Positions 7,908 to 17,230 of a stretch of DNA of 64,000 nucleotides are shown piece after piece. Made by a program: the position numbers and the translations under genes. Position 1 is the first letter of the stretch, and every line of letters begins with the position of its first letter. The stretch spans positions 19,495 through 83,494 of the forward strand of contig NZ_JADPBQ010000013.1 of the NCBI RefSeq assembly GCF_015670405.1, written 5' to 3'. This DNA comes from Clostridium sp. 1001271B_151109_B4. GTDB taxonomy: Bacteria; Bacillota; Clostridia; Clostridiales; Clostridiaceae. Below the pieces are notes generated by a model, which searched no databases, had not been told where the DNA came from, and saw nothing but the letters and a program-made list of their open reading frames with translations.

Positions 7908-10602
7908 AAATGTGAATATAATTGCTTTTGGTGGAATTAAAAATAAAAAAATAAATTTTAATAAAGGATTAAACATAATATATGGAGAAAATGAAGCTGG
8001 TAAAAGCACTATTCAAGCATTTATAAAAGTTTGGTTGTATGGTTTTTCTTCTTATAAAGGTAAAGATTATAAGTTAAATGAAAGAATTAAATATACACCT
8101 AATAGTGGTGAAGCTATAAGTGGGGAACTTAGTATATTACATGAAAATAAGGAATATATAATACGAAGAAAATTCGGAAGAACTAAAAAAGAGGATGTTT
8201 CAATTATTATAGATGCTATTACTGGTGAAGAAATAAGTTTTATTAATAAAGATGAACCAGGAAGATATTTTTTTAATATAAATAGAGCCACATTTGTAAA
8301 TACATTATTTATTGGACAATTAGGTGTAGGAGTTAAAAGGGATAAAGAAGAAGAGATATTAGACAAACTATCAAATTCAATAGGAACTGAAGAAGGACAA
8401 GTATCTGTAGATGTAGCATTTAATAAGCTAGATAAATATAAAAAATCTATATCAAATGTAAGAAAAAATGGAAAGCTTGATTGTTTAAGAAACAAATATA
8501 GTGATTTGCTTAGTGAAAGATATGAAGCTTATAAATTATCAAATCATAATATAGATAATGAAGAAAAATTAATTCAATTAAATGAAGAAAAGAAAAATTT
8601 AAATAAAGAAGTTGCTAATTTGGAAATATATAAAAAATACTTAAAAAAGATAAAAATAAAAGAAGAGTATCAAGAAATAGCAGAGTATTTTAAGAAGAAA
8701 GAAGATCTAAAAAATAAAGAAGTATCAATAAGTAAATCATTAAAATTTAAAGATGAAATAATAAATTATAATTTCATAGAAAATCTTAAAGAAGAATATA
8801 CTATGTATTTAAACTTATTAGATATAACTAAAGAAGAAGAAGAAAGAATTTCTATTAAAGAAGAGAAATTAATGGATTTAAAAACTCCATTACGTAATTA
8901 TTATTATATGGAGAACTTACCTGAAAATATATTAAGTAATTTAGAAGCATTAAAAATAAAAAATGAATTATTAAATGAAAAGGTTGAAATAAATAATTCG
9001 ATAGAAAGTGAAATTGAATTTTTAAAGGTTAAGGAAAAAGAAGCACAAAAACTAATAGGTTCAGCAATAGAAATTAAAAATTTTAAGGGTGATATAGAGG
9101 AACTATTTGTAAGATATGAAGATAAGTTGAAAAGTTTAAAATTCATAATGGAAAATAAAAGTGAAGTTACTGTACAAAATACAATGTTTTTAATTTTATT
9201 AGGAATAGTATCATTAATAAGCATTACCTTAGGTATATCCCTTAATAATTCTATTAAGTTTATATTTTATATAATTGGCATAGTTATATTATTTTTTTTA
9301 GGTGCTAATATATATACTAGTAAATTAGGATTAGGAAAAAACAAAACAACATATCAATTAAATGAAAGTATTAGAAAAATTGAAATAGAATTAGATAAAT
9401 ATTGTGATAAATTAAATGTTAATAACTATACAGAATTATTAAAAAAATTAAAAGTTTATGATGATTATTTAAGCTTACAAGAAAAGATTAATAGTAAGAT
9501 GAATGAAAAATTAGCGCAAAGGAAATTATTATCATTAGATAAGGCTTTACGTGACCATGAGGAAGTTAATAATGAGATAGAAGAGTACTTAAAGGTTTCA
9601 TCATTAAGTAGTTTAGAAAAATTAATTGCTGAGATTTATAAATATAAAGAGTTAGCTAAAGGATTTACTAATTTAGAAATTGAAATAAATAATTTAAAAA
9701 GAAATTTAAATAGAACTAAAGAACAATTATTAATCAGAGAAGAAAAGTTAAATAAAAGTTTGAGTTCTATAGGATTTAATAATGTGAATTTAGTTGATGT
9801 TGATGAAATTATTAAAGAACTAGAGGATAAGCTAAGAAAAAGAGATGAAATAAATAAAAGCCTCACATCCGTTGAAGAAGCATATTCAGCATTAACTAGA
9901 GGAAAAGATATTGAAGCAATAAAGGAAGAGTTAAGTGATGTAATAAATATAAATACTAATTATTCTTACGAAAATGAAGATGAAATAGATGATGCTATTA
10001 GAGAAAAAAATATAAGACTTGTTGAAGTTGAAAAGAAAATAAAAGATATAGAAAATGAAATAAAAAATAGATTTAATGGTAAGAGAGATATTCCAACTAT
10101 TGAAGAGGAAATCAAAGCGGTTGAAAGTTATATAGAAGAGTCTGAAAAGTATCTTAAGGCTAGTAATATTACCGATGAAATATTAAATGAAGTTTATAAT
10201 GAGATAAGAGGAAGTTTTGGGCCGATTCTTAATAAAAATGTTATTTCTTCTTTTAAAGAGTTAACTAATAATAAATACAAGGATGTTATGGTATCAGACA
10301 CTTATGAGATGAAAGTAAAAGATGCTAATAATATATTATCAGCAGATATACTAAGCAATGGAGCAAATGATCAATTATATTTATCTTTAAGGTTAGCTTT
10401 TATAGAAATGATATTTAAAAATAAAAAAATTCCTATATATTTAGATGATGCATTTGTTCAATATGATGATATACGTATGGAAAAGACAATTAAGTATTTA
10501 ATAAGGGGAAATTTTGAGCAGTATATTTTGTTCACTTGTCAAAGAAGAGAAGAAAATGTAGTTAGAAAAAATAGCATTGAACATAAATATATTAAGTTAT
10601 AA
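7897..10602 (+). CDS. yhaN: YhaN-like SMC/Rad50-type AAA ATPase
   Basis: A 901-aa ATPase partner of YhaO. Walker A GENEAGKST is at residues 30-38. The middle is a very long Lys/Glu/Asn-rich coiled coil (about 170-770). The C-terminus has a signature-like region (LSNGANDQLYLSLRLAF) and Walker B YLDDAF (near 850). Two hydrophobic stretches at about 427-475 split the coiled coil, as in YhaN proteins, suggesting membrane association, unlike SbcC. It overlaps yhaO by 11 bp, so the two are probably translationally coupled. Confidence 0.88.
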   Translation: MIIRNVNIIAFGGIKNKKINFNKGLNIIYGENEAGKSTIQAFIKVWLYGFSSYKGKDYKLNERIKYTPNSGEAISGELSILHENKEYIIRRKFGRTKKEDVSIIIDAITGEEISFINKDEPGRYFFNINRATFVNTLFIGQLGVGVKRDKEEEILDKLSNSIGTEEGQVSVDVAFNKLDKYKKSISNVRKNGKLDCLRNKYSDLLSERYEAYKLSNHNIDNEEKLIQLNEEKKNLNKEVANLEIYKKYLKKIKIKEEYQEIAEYFKKKEDLKNKEVSISKSLKFKDEIINYNFIENLKEEYTMYLNLLDITKEEEERISIKEEKLMDLKTPLRNYYYMENLPENILSNLEALKIKNELLNEKVEINNSIESEIEFLKVKEKEAQKLIGSAIEIKNFKGDIEELFVRYEDKLKSLKFIMENKSEVTVQNTMFLILLGIVSLISITLGISLNNSIKFIFYIIGIVILFFLGANIYTSKLGLGKNKTTYQLNESIRKIEIELDKYCDKLNVNNYTELLKKLKVYDDYLSLQEKINSKMNEKLAQRKLLSLDKALRDHEEVNNEIEEYLKVSSLSSLEKLIAEIYKYKELAKGFTNLEIEINNLKRNLNRTKEQLLIREEKLNKSLSSIGFNNVNLVDVDEIIKELEDKLRKRDEINKSLTSVEEAYSALTRGKDIEAIKEELSDVININTNYSYENEDEIDDAIREKNIRLVEVEKKIKDIENEIKNRFNGKRDIPTIEEEIKAVESYIEESEKYLKASNITDEILNEVYNEIRGSFGPILNKNVISSFKELTNNKYKDVMVSDTYEMKVKDANNILSADILSNGANDQLYLSLRLAFIEMIFKNKKIPIYLDDAFVQYDDIRMEKTIKYLIRGNFEQYILFTCQRREENVVRKNSIEHKYIKL

Positions 10603-10686
10603 GTGGTAATCAATAAATTATTATGGATTAAATGGGAAAAATAGTCTAAACTATTGATTATAGAATTATTTTAAGAGGTATCAAGA

Positions 10687-12483
10687 ATGGAAAAGGCATT
10701 AAATTATTACAATGATAATATAAAAAGAGTTAAAGAAAAATTAGCAAAATTAGAGAAGACATTGTTAGTTTTTTCAACGTTAAGATTTATAATTGTTATT
10801 TTATGTATTGGAATGATGTATTATTTCTATAAGCAAAATAGTATAGAGGCAATAGGAGGCAGTTTTTTAATTTCCTTAATATTATTTATAATAGTTGCAT
10901 TTTTCCATAATGAACGGATAAATTGCAAAAAAAGGTTACTAGTTATATTAGAGTATAATGAAAAAGGACTAAAGAGATTAGATAATACTTGGAAGGAATT
11001 TAGTGATATAGGTGAAGAATTTATTGATAGAAATCATAAGTTTTCAAGTGATTTAGACATATTCGGTAAAAACTCTTTATTTCAATGGATTAATTTAACT
11101 AAGACTAAGTTTGGAAGAAAAAAACTTGCTAGTAAGATGATAATGAATTCATTACCTAATAGGTATGAAATAGAAGAAGAGCAAGAAGCAATTAAAGAAT
11201 TAGCAGATAAAAGGGAGTTCTGTGAAAGAATTTATTTTGAGGCAAGTATAGAAAATAAGAAAAAAGAAAAACTTAAAGAATTGTTAGAATGGGCTTTAAG
11301 TGAAGAGAAAAATAATTTTACAGTTAAATATATATCATATATATTTATTGTAATTACATGCATAATATTATTTTTAACCATTATTGGGCGATTATCCATT
11401 TCATATTTAATATTAGATTTAGTTATTAATTACTTAGTTATTAAATTGTTAACAAAAAGATTAAGTGATGTAATTGATATTTTTATAAATAATAAGAAAG
11501 ATATAGAGAAGTACAGTAAATTACTTTCAATTATACAAGATGAAAAATTTTATTCTAAAAAGCTACTAGATATTCAAAAGGATTTAGTAAGTTCAAATAT
11601 TAACTGCAAGAGTGAAATGAAAAAGTTAAAAAATATTATTTCTTGGTTAGGGGATAGTACTTCTAATGCCTATTATTTATTAATAAATGTATTTTTTATG
11701 AGTGATATTTTTATTTTAAGTAACTTACAGGAGTGGAGAATTAAAAATGGATATAAGTTAGAGAAATGGCTTGAAGATATGGGAGAAGTAGAAGCTCTTG
11801 CAAGTCTTTCTACAATAGCGTTTGAACATGAAGAATGGACTTATCCAACTATTTCGGGAGCTAATGAAATTGAAGCTGTTGAATTAGCACATCCTTTATT
11901 AGGAGAAAGAGCGAAGGCTAATAATTTCAACCTTAAAGGTAGTGAGAAGGTTGCATTAATTACTGGATCAAACATGTCAGGAAAGAGTACTTTTTTAAGA
12001 ACTATAGGATTTAATATGGTACTTACTTATTTAGGATTGCCTACTTTTTCAAAAAGATTTAAGTGTGGAATAAGTAATATTTATACTTGTATGAGAACAC
12101 AGGATAATTTAGATGAAAATATATCATCATTTTATGCTGAAATATTAAGAATAAAATTAGTTATAGAAGCAGCACAAAATGGTGAAAAGGTATTTTTCTT
12201 ATTAGATGAAATATTTAAGGGAACTAACTCGCAAGATAGACATGATGGTGCGAGAATTTTAATTGAACAGCTTGTAAAACTTCAAGGTGTAGGATTGGTA
12301 TCAACTCATGATTTAGAGTTATGTGATTTAGAAAATGAAAAAAGTTGGTTAGTTAATTATAATTTCAGAGAATATTATAAAAATAATAAAATAAACTTTG
12401 ACTATGTACTTAGGAGAGGTATGAGTAAGACTCAAAATGCAAAACATTTAATGAAGTTAGCAGGTATTGATATAGAAGAGTAA
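10687..12483 (+). CDS. Membrane-associated MutS-like ATPase
   Basis: The 598-aa protein has a MutS domain V ATPase at the C-terminus: Walker A GSNMSGKST at about 427-435, Walker B FFLLDEIFKGTNS near 500, and STHD near 538. It lacks the N-terminal mismatch-recognition domain. Instead it has two pairs of hydrophobic helices (about 25-75 and 215-258), so it is probably membrane-bound. It is not classical MutS, and its substrate is unknown. It lies 85 bp after yhaN, in the same direction, and may share its transcript. Confidence 0.85.
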   Translation: MEKALNYYNDNIKRVKEKLAKLEKTLLVFSTLRFIIVILCIGMMYYFYKQNSIEAIGGSFLISLILFIIVAFFHNERINCKKRLLVILEYNEKGLKRLDNTWKEFSDIGEEFIDRNHKFSSDLDIFGKNSLFQWINLTKTKFGRKKLASKMIMNSLPNRYEIEEEQEAIKELADKREFCERIYFEASIENKKKEKLKELLEWALSEEKNNFTVKYISYIFIVITCIILFLTIIGRLSISYLILDLVINYLVIKLLTKRLSDVIDIFINNKKDIEKYSKLLSIIQDEKFYSKKLLDIQKDLVSSNINCKSEMKKLKNIISWLGDSTSNAYYLLINVFFMSDIFILSNLQEWRIKNGYKLEKWLEDMGEVEALASLSTIAFEHEEWTYPTISGANEIEAVELAHPLLGERAKANNFNLKGSEKVALITGSNMSGKSTFLRTIGFNMVLTYLGLPTFSKRFKCGISNIYTCMRTQDNLDENISSFYAEILRIKLVIEAAQNGEKVFFLLDEIFKGTNSQDRHDGARILIEQLVKLQGVGLVSTHDLELCDLENEKSWLVNYNFREYYKNNKINFDYVLRRGMSKTQNAKHLMKLAGIDIEE

Positions 12484-12502
12484 AGAGAGTGGGGGAATAA
12501 GG

Positions 12503-13408
12503 GTGGCTTTTATAATAATTGATTTAGAGTTTAATAATCTAAGTGGTATACATAAATGTATACCAAATGTTTATAATGACAATCCAAATTTAAAAAATTT
12601 AGATTTGGATAATGAAATAATAGAAATAGGGGCAGTAAAGTTAGATGCACATATGCAGCCTTGTGAAGAGTTAAAGGTATATATAAAACCATCTGTTATT
12701 CCAGTCATAAATCCTAAAATCTTAGAAATAACTAAAATTAATATTAAAGATTTAGAAAATGGAGTAGGATTTGTTGAGGGGATTAACAAATTGAAAGAAA
12801 TGGTTAATGAGGGAGATATCATTTGCTCATGGGCAAAGGATGATATTGCAGAAATAATAAGAAATGCTAATTACTATGGATATGATGATTTAAGCTGGAT
12901 AGATAATTATTTGGATATTCAAGAGTATGTAACTAAAATACTTGGATATAGAAAGTCATTAAGTTTAAAAAATGCTCTTAAAGCATTAAAAATAAAAGTA
13001 AATGAAGATTTATTACATGACGCTTTAAATGATTGTATTTACACAGCGCATGTGTTTAAAAATATGTATAATTCACGAGCTGTGAAAAATTACATAGTAG
13101 AAGATATTTTTAAAATGCCAGCTTTAGAAGTAAGATCATTAGAAGGTATTGAATTAAATTACGAAAAAATAAATCAAGTGTGTCCAAAATGCAAAAAGAA
13201 GTTAGAAATTGATTATCCGTTTAGCGTAGTTGGATGGAGATTTATATCATTAGGCACTTGTTCTAAGTGTAATAGTAGGGTTTTAGATGAACTTATAGTA
13301 AAGAAAAGTTTATGTGGTGAGGAGATTTATAAGGAAGTTGCTACTGTTATAGATGAATATGATTATCTAAGATATGAAAATAAATTAAAAAATAAAATTT
13401 ATAATTAA
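12503..13408 (+). CDS. DnaQ/KapD-like 3'-5' exonuclease with zinc ribbon
   Basis: DEDDh-type exonuclease motifs are present: IIDLEFNN at residues 4-11 (Exo I), IEIGAVKLD near 39, WAKDD near 112 (Exo II) and LHDALNDCIYTAHVF near 172-186 (Exo III with the catalytic His). A C-terminal zinc ribbon follows (CPKCKKK near 230, then CSKC about 25 residues later). It probably trims RNA or DNA 3' ends. The start is GTG. The gene begins 19 bp after the MutS-like gene, with GAGTGGGGG between them. Confidence 0.82.
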   Translation: MAFIIIDLEFNNLSGIHKCIPNVYNDNPNLKNLDLDNEIIEIGAVKLDAHMQPCEELKVYIKPSVIPVINPKILEITKINIKDLENGVGFVEGINKLKEMVNEGDIICSWAKDDIAEIIRNANYYGYDDLSWIDNYLDIQEYVTKILGYRKSLSLKNALKALKIKVNEDLLHDALNDCIYTAHVFKNMYNSRAVKNYIVEDIFKMPALEVRSLEGIELNYEKINQVCPKCKKKLEIDYPFSVVGWRFISLGTCSKCNSRVLDELIVKKSLCGEEIYKEVATVIDEYDYLRYENKLKNKIYN

Positions 13409-13516
13409 TAATGAATAAAATAAATAAATTATTAAAAGTTTTATGATATATAACATTTACATTTTATATATGATAAAATTAAAGAGAAGTAAGATTTAAA
13501 GGAAAGGACAGAAGAT

Positions 13517-13936
13517 ATGAATATTGCATTTCTTTTAACTCCTAAAAGTGAGGTTATTTATGAATATATAGATGCAACCATGAGACAAGTAATTGAGAGA
13601 ATGGAGCATCATGGTTATACGGCAATACCGTTAATAGACAAGCAAGGAAAGTATGTAGGAACTTTAACTGAAGGTGATTTACTATGGAAGTTAAAAAATA
13701 CAGCTAATCTTAATTTTAAAAATACTGAAAATGTTAAAGTAAGTGAAATAGCTATAAGAACAAAGCATAAGAGTGTTTCTATTAATGCTGATGTAGAAAG
13801 TATCATTAGATTAGCGACTACTCAAAACTTCGTTCCAGTGGTTGATGATGAAGGAATATTTATTGGAATAATAAAAAGAAGTGACATAATAAATTATTGT
13901 TATAACGCTATTAAGAAAGAAAAAGAATTATTATAA
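13517..13936 (+). CDS. CBS-domain protein
   Basis: A 139-aa protein made of two CBS motifs (about residues 10-70 and 78-135), each ending in the typical (V/I)G-(T/I)(L/I)-D(L/I) strand-helix. Such stand-alone CBS pairs bind adenine nucleotides and act as energy or ligand sensors, but the target here is unknown. AAAGGAAAGG lies upstream of the ATG. The tandem repeat at 13941 begins just after its stop codon. Confidence 0.85.
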   Translation: MNIAFLLTPKSEVIYEYIDATMRQVIERMEHHGYTAIPLIDKQGKYVGTLTEGDLLWKLKNTANLNFKNTENVKVSEIAIRTKHKSVSINADVESIIRLATTQNFVPVVDDEGIFIGIIKRSDIINYCYNAIKKEKELL

Positions 13937-13940
13937 TATA

Positions 13941-14078
13941 AAGTGAAATTCAAAATTTAATACTTTGTTAATTGAACTTACTCAGCGACTGAAAGGAGTC
14001 GAGTTTCCTAAGTGAAATTCAAAATTTAATATTTTGTCAATTGAACTTACTCAGCGACTGAAAGGAGTCGAGTTTCCT
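13941..14078 (+). repeat. Tandem duplicated 69-bp hairpin element
   Basis: Two head-to-tail copies (13941-14009 and 14010-14078) differ at only two of 69 positions. Each contains CGACT-GAAAGG-AGTCG, a hairpin with an exposed GGA-type loop. Neither copy codes for a plausible protein or ends in a T run. The position, downstream of the CBS gene and 158 bp before the S1-protein gene, fits a 3' UTR or 5' leader regulatory RNA. Confidence 0.75.
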
Positions 14079-14083
14079 TTAAT

Positions 14084-14137
14084 ATCTCCCCTATAGGGTA
14101 GACAGTTAAGATAAGAAATCTGCCATTGTAGGGGGAT
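14084..14137 (+). other. Folded leader element before S1-domain gene
   Basis: ATC-CCCC-TA (14084-14093, one bulged T) pairs with TAGGGGGAT (14129-14137). Inside, GGTAG (14097-14101) pairs with CTGCC (14120-14124). It is GC-rich for this region and has no T run directly after it. It may be a leader RNA of the S1-domain gene or a third member of the repeat cluster. The rest of the spacer to 14235 shows only the ribosome binding site AAAGGAGTG. Confidence 0.45.
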
Positions 14138-14235
14138 TATATAAACAAAGTAGCTTTTTTTCTTCTTTTACTTGTATAAAATTTACTGGTGACTTAAAAT
14201 TGAAAGTGATATGTTTTACAAAGGAGTGATTAGTT

Positions 14236-15381
14236 ATGTCAGTTGAATTAAATGAGAATTCAATGGGAGATCTTTTAAATGAATTTGATGTAAAAAGAAT
14301 TAATTCAGGAGATATATTAAAAGGTCAAATTATAGATGTTAATGATAAGGAAGCGACTGTTAATATTAATTATGCATTCGATGGTGTAATAGCTAAGGAA
14401 GAATTAGTTATTGGAGACGTTTCACCTGTTGATGTTGTTAAACCAGGAGATATATTAGATGTATACGTTATTTCGCCGAATGATGGTGAAGGATATGTTA
14501 AGCTTTCTAGATTAAGAGCGCTTCAAATTACTGAAAAAGAAGATTTAAAGAAAGCTTTTGATAAAGAAGAAACTATAAAAGTTATTGTTAAGGAAGAAGT
14601 TAAGGGTGGATTAGTTGCTTACTATGGATCTATTAGAGTATTTATACCAGCTTCTTTAGCTTCAAGAGAAAGAATAGAACTTAAAACTTTACTAGGAAAA
14701 GAAATTGAAGTAAGATTAACAGAATTAGATTTAAGAAACAGAAAGGTTATTGCTTCAAGAAGAATTTTAGAAGAAGAAGCTTACAATATAAAGAAGAAAG
14801 AGCTTTGGAAAAGTGTTAAGAGTGGTGAAAAAAGGGAAGGTACAGTTAAGAAGATAATAAAAGCTGGTGCTATTGTAGATATTGGTGGAATAACAGGATT
14901 AATTCACATTAATGATTTAGCTTGGGAAAGAGTTAAAAGAGTTGAAGATGTTGTTAATGAAGGAGATAAGGTTACGGTATTTGTAGGTGATGTAGATGCT
15001 GAAAATGAAAGAGTCTCACTAATATTAAAAGATGTAGATAAAGAACCATGGAAGGTACATGCTGATAGTATAAAAGCTGGAGATGTATTAGAAGGTAAAG
15101 TAGTTAAGTTTATGTCTTTTGGTGCATTTGTAGAATTATTTCCAGGTGTTGAAGGGTTAGTTCACATCAATGAAATTACTGATGAAAATATAGCTAAACC
15201 TTCAGATGCTCTTGAAGTTGGACAAATGGTTAAAGTTAAGGTTCTTGATATTAATAAAGAAAATAAGAGAATTTCTTTAAGTATTAAAGATGCTGTTGAA
15301 AGATCAAATGAATACTTACAATACAATGATAATGATGGTGACGTTACACTAGGAGATCTATTCAGCGGGTTATTCAATTAA
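14236..15381 (+). CDS. rpsA: 30S ribosomal protein S1-like protein (four S1 domains)
   Basis: A 381-aa RNA-binding protein with four S1 domains, at about residues 18-85, 103-168, 190-260 and 275-345. Repeated strands such as GLIHINDLAW and GLVHINEITDE are typical of ribosomal S1. It is shorter than the six-domain enterobacterial S1 but normal for Firmicutes. It likely helps mRNA bind to the ribosome or acts in RNA turnover. It has strong Shine-Dalgarno AAAGGAGTG and stands alone. The structured leader may provide feedback control (inference). Confidence 0.88.
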   Translation: MSVELNENSMGDLLNEFDVKRINSGDILKGQIIDVNDKEATVNINYAFDGVIAKEELVIGDVSPVDVVKPGDILDVYVISPNDGEGYVKLSRLRALQITEKEDLKKAFDKEETIKVIVKEEVKGGLVAYYGSIRVFIPASLASRERIELKTLLGKEIEVRLTELDLRNRKVIASRRILEEEAYNIKKKELWKSVKSGEKREGTVKKIIKAGAIVDIGGITGLIHINDLAWERVKRVEDVVNEGDKVTVFVGDVDAENERVSLILKDVDKEPWKVHADSIKAGDVLEGKVVKFMSFGAFVELFPGVEGLVHINEITDENIAKPSDALEVGQMVKVKVLDINKENKRISLSIKDAVERSNEYLQYNDNDGDVTLGDLFSGLFN

Positions 15382-15395
15382 TTAAGGGTAAATGT

Positions 15396-15482
15396 AAAAA
15401 AGTAATGATATTATCTACAGGAATTAGTATAATTTTCGTTAAGAATTTATATCCTCCTTTTCATAAAATCATTACTTTTTTA
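15396..15482 (+). terminator. Long-loop terminator after S1-domain gene
   Basis: A 14-bp stem (AAAAAAGTAATGAT at 15396-15409 with ATCATTACTTTTTT at 15468-15481) encloses 58 bases. The enclosed part can itself fold (AGGA with TCCT, TATAA with TTATA). It lies 15 bp after the S1 gene stop. The rest of the gap to 15559 shows nothing. Confidence 0.75.
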
Positions 15483-15559
15483 TTAAGCTTAGGTAATTTG
15501 ATTTATGTTATTAGAATAGTCAGTGTTAGGTTAAAGTTTAGTTAACTTTGTGGAACTAG

Positions 15560-15666
15560 AAAAAAATTAAATGTTATATCGAAGGGAATATTGAAATTGA
15601 GCCGTTGAATTATATAAATTCAAAGTGAGATTTCATTAATCACGTAGAGATAACATTTAATTTTTT
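15560..15666 (-). terminator. Large nested hairpin, terminator of pyk
   Basis: A 17-bp perfect outer stem (AAAAAATTAAATGTTAT at 15560 with ATAACATTTAATTTTTT at 15650) encloses a 73-base insert. That insert has its own stem TGAAAT/ATTTCA and hairpin TTGAATT/AATTCAA. On the minus strand it follows the pyk stop by about 20 bases and ends in a T run. It is much larger than a simple terminator. Confidence 0.75.
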
Positions 15667-15684
15667 CGTTAGTCAATCAAGAAC

Positions 15685-17103
15685 CTATAGTTTTTCGATT
15701 TTAAGCATATTTGTTCCACCAGTGTAGTTTGTTGGCATACCAGCAGCAATAATAATGTCGTCACCCTTATCTGCTAAATTCAATTCTGTAACAATCTTTT
15801 TTGATTCATTTAAAATATCATCAGTAGTTGCAAATTCTTCACATAAAACAGGATGAACACCAAAATTTAAGCTTAATCCACGCATTACTTCTTCGTGAGG
15901 AGTAATAGCAATTATAGGACATTTTGGCTTATACTTAGAAACAAGTTTTGCTGTTGAACCAGAGTTAGTTGCAGCAACGATTGCTTTAGCATTAAGAACA
16001 TTAGATGTTCTACAAGTAGAGTAGCTAATAGCTTCAGCAAAATCATACATTGCAGGTTCTTTTAAACGTTGATTTAAATAATTATAATCTAAATGAAGTT
16101 CAGTTTCTTTGGCTATTTTAGACATAGTTTTAGCTGCTTCTATTGGATATTGTCCACTAGCACTTTCTCCACTTAGCATAATTGCATCTGTTCCATCAAA
16201 AATAGCATTACAAATATCGCAAGCCTCGGCCCTAGTAGGTAAAGAATTTCTTATCATTGAATCAAGCATTTGAGTTGCTGTAATTACTATTTTCCCAGAT
16301 TCATTACATTTTTTTATAATTTTCTTTTGAATAATAGGAACCTTTTCTATTGGGATTTCAACACCCATGTCACCTCTAGCAACCATTATTCCATCAGCTT
16401 GTTCCAAAATAGAATCAATATTATTTACACCCTCTTGACTTTCTATTTTAGCTATGATTTGAATATTATTTCCATTATTATTATTGAGAAGTTCTCTTAT
16501 TTCTTTAATATCTGAAGCTTTTCTGATAAAAGAGGCTGCTACAAAATCTACACCCATCTTACAGCCGAAAACTAAATCAGCCTTATCCTTTTCAGTTACA
16601 GATGGTAAATTAATACTGACATTAGGGACGTTAACGCCCTTGTGATTTTTGATAACTCCATCATTTAATACCTTACATATTATATCTTTTCCTTTTATAT
16701 CAATAATTTCAAAGTTAATTAATCCGTCATCGACTAATATAGTTCCTCCAACATTTACATCCTCATATAATTGAGAGTAAGAAATAGAACATTCTTGGGC
16801 ATTGCCTAATATTTCAGTACCACATTTAAAGGTAAAGGTTTGATTTGCTTTTAATTCAACTCCATCATTTATGAAATTATGAGTTCTTATTTTAGGGCCT
16901 TTAATATCAAGCATTATTGCAGTTGGGGTATTAAGGTTAGTTCGTATTTTTTTTATTAAGTCTATTTTTTGTTTATGAGTTTCCTGTGTTCCATGAGAAA
17001 AATTTAATCTAGCTACATTCATACCAATTTTAATAAATTGCGTCAAAGTATCTTCATCATCACTTGCTGGACCAATTGTAAAAATCATTTTAGTTTTTTG
17101 CAT
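15685..17103 (-). CDS. pyk: Pyruvate kinase
   Basis: Converts phosphoenolpyruvate and ADP to pyruvate and ATP, the last step of glycolysis. Family signatures are present: N-terminal TIGPASDDEDTL (residues 8-19), MLDIKGPKIRTH near 64, and the active-site block IIAKIESQEGV near 220, followed by MVARGDMGVEIP and ATQMLDSM. Length 472 aa is the short form without the extra C-terminal PEP-utiliser-like domain of Bacillus. AGGTG precedes the ATG on the minus strand. It is monocistronic, divergent from pepD and convergent with the S1-domain gene. Confidence 0.97.
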   Translation of the reverse strand: MQKTKMIFTIGPASDDEDTLTQFIKIGMNVARLNFSHGTQETHKQKIDLIKKIRTNLNTPTAIMLDIKGPKIRTHNFINDGVELKANQTFTFKCGTEILGNAQECSISYSQLYEDVNVGGTILVDDGLINFEIIDIKGKDIICKVLNDGVIKNHKGVNVPNVSINLPSVTEKDKADLVFGCKMGVDFVAASFIRKASDIKEIRELLNNNNGNNIQIIAKIESQEGVNNIDSILEQADGIMVARGDMGVEIPIEKVPIIQKKIIKKCNESGKIVITATQMLDSMIRNSLPTRAEACDICNAIFDGTDAIMLSGESASGQYPIEAAKTMSKIAKETELHLDYNYLNQRLKEPAMYDFAEAISYSTCRTSNVLNAKAIVAATNSGSTAKLVSKYKPKCPIIAITPHEEVMRGLSLNFGVHPVLCEEFATTDDILNESKKIVTELNLADKGDDIIIAAGMPTNYTGGTNMLKIEKL

Positions 17104-17230
17104 AAAAACACCTCACTTTATCAAAAATAAAAATTATAAAATAATAAAATAAATTTGTTTTATATAGATTATGTTGCACTAATTGATATATAATTATTTT
17201 AACATAATTAAACAGTGAGGAGACTTAAAA

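Noticed and set aside
13941-14078. Two-unit CRISPR array
   Set aside because: The repeats are directly adjacent with no spacer and no cas genes are in the window.
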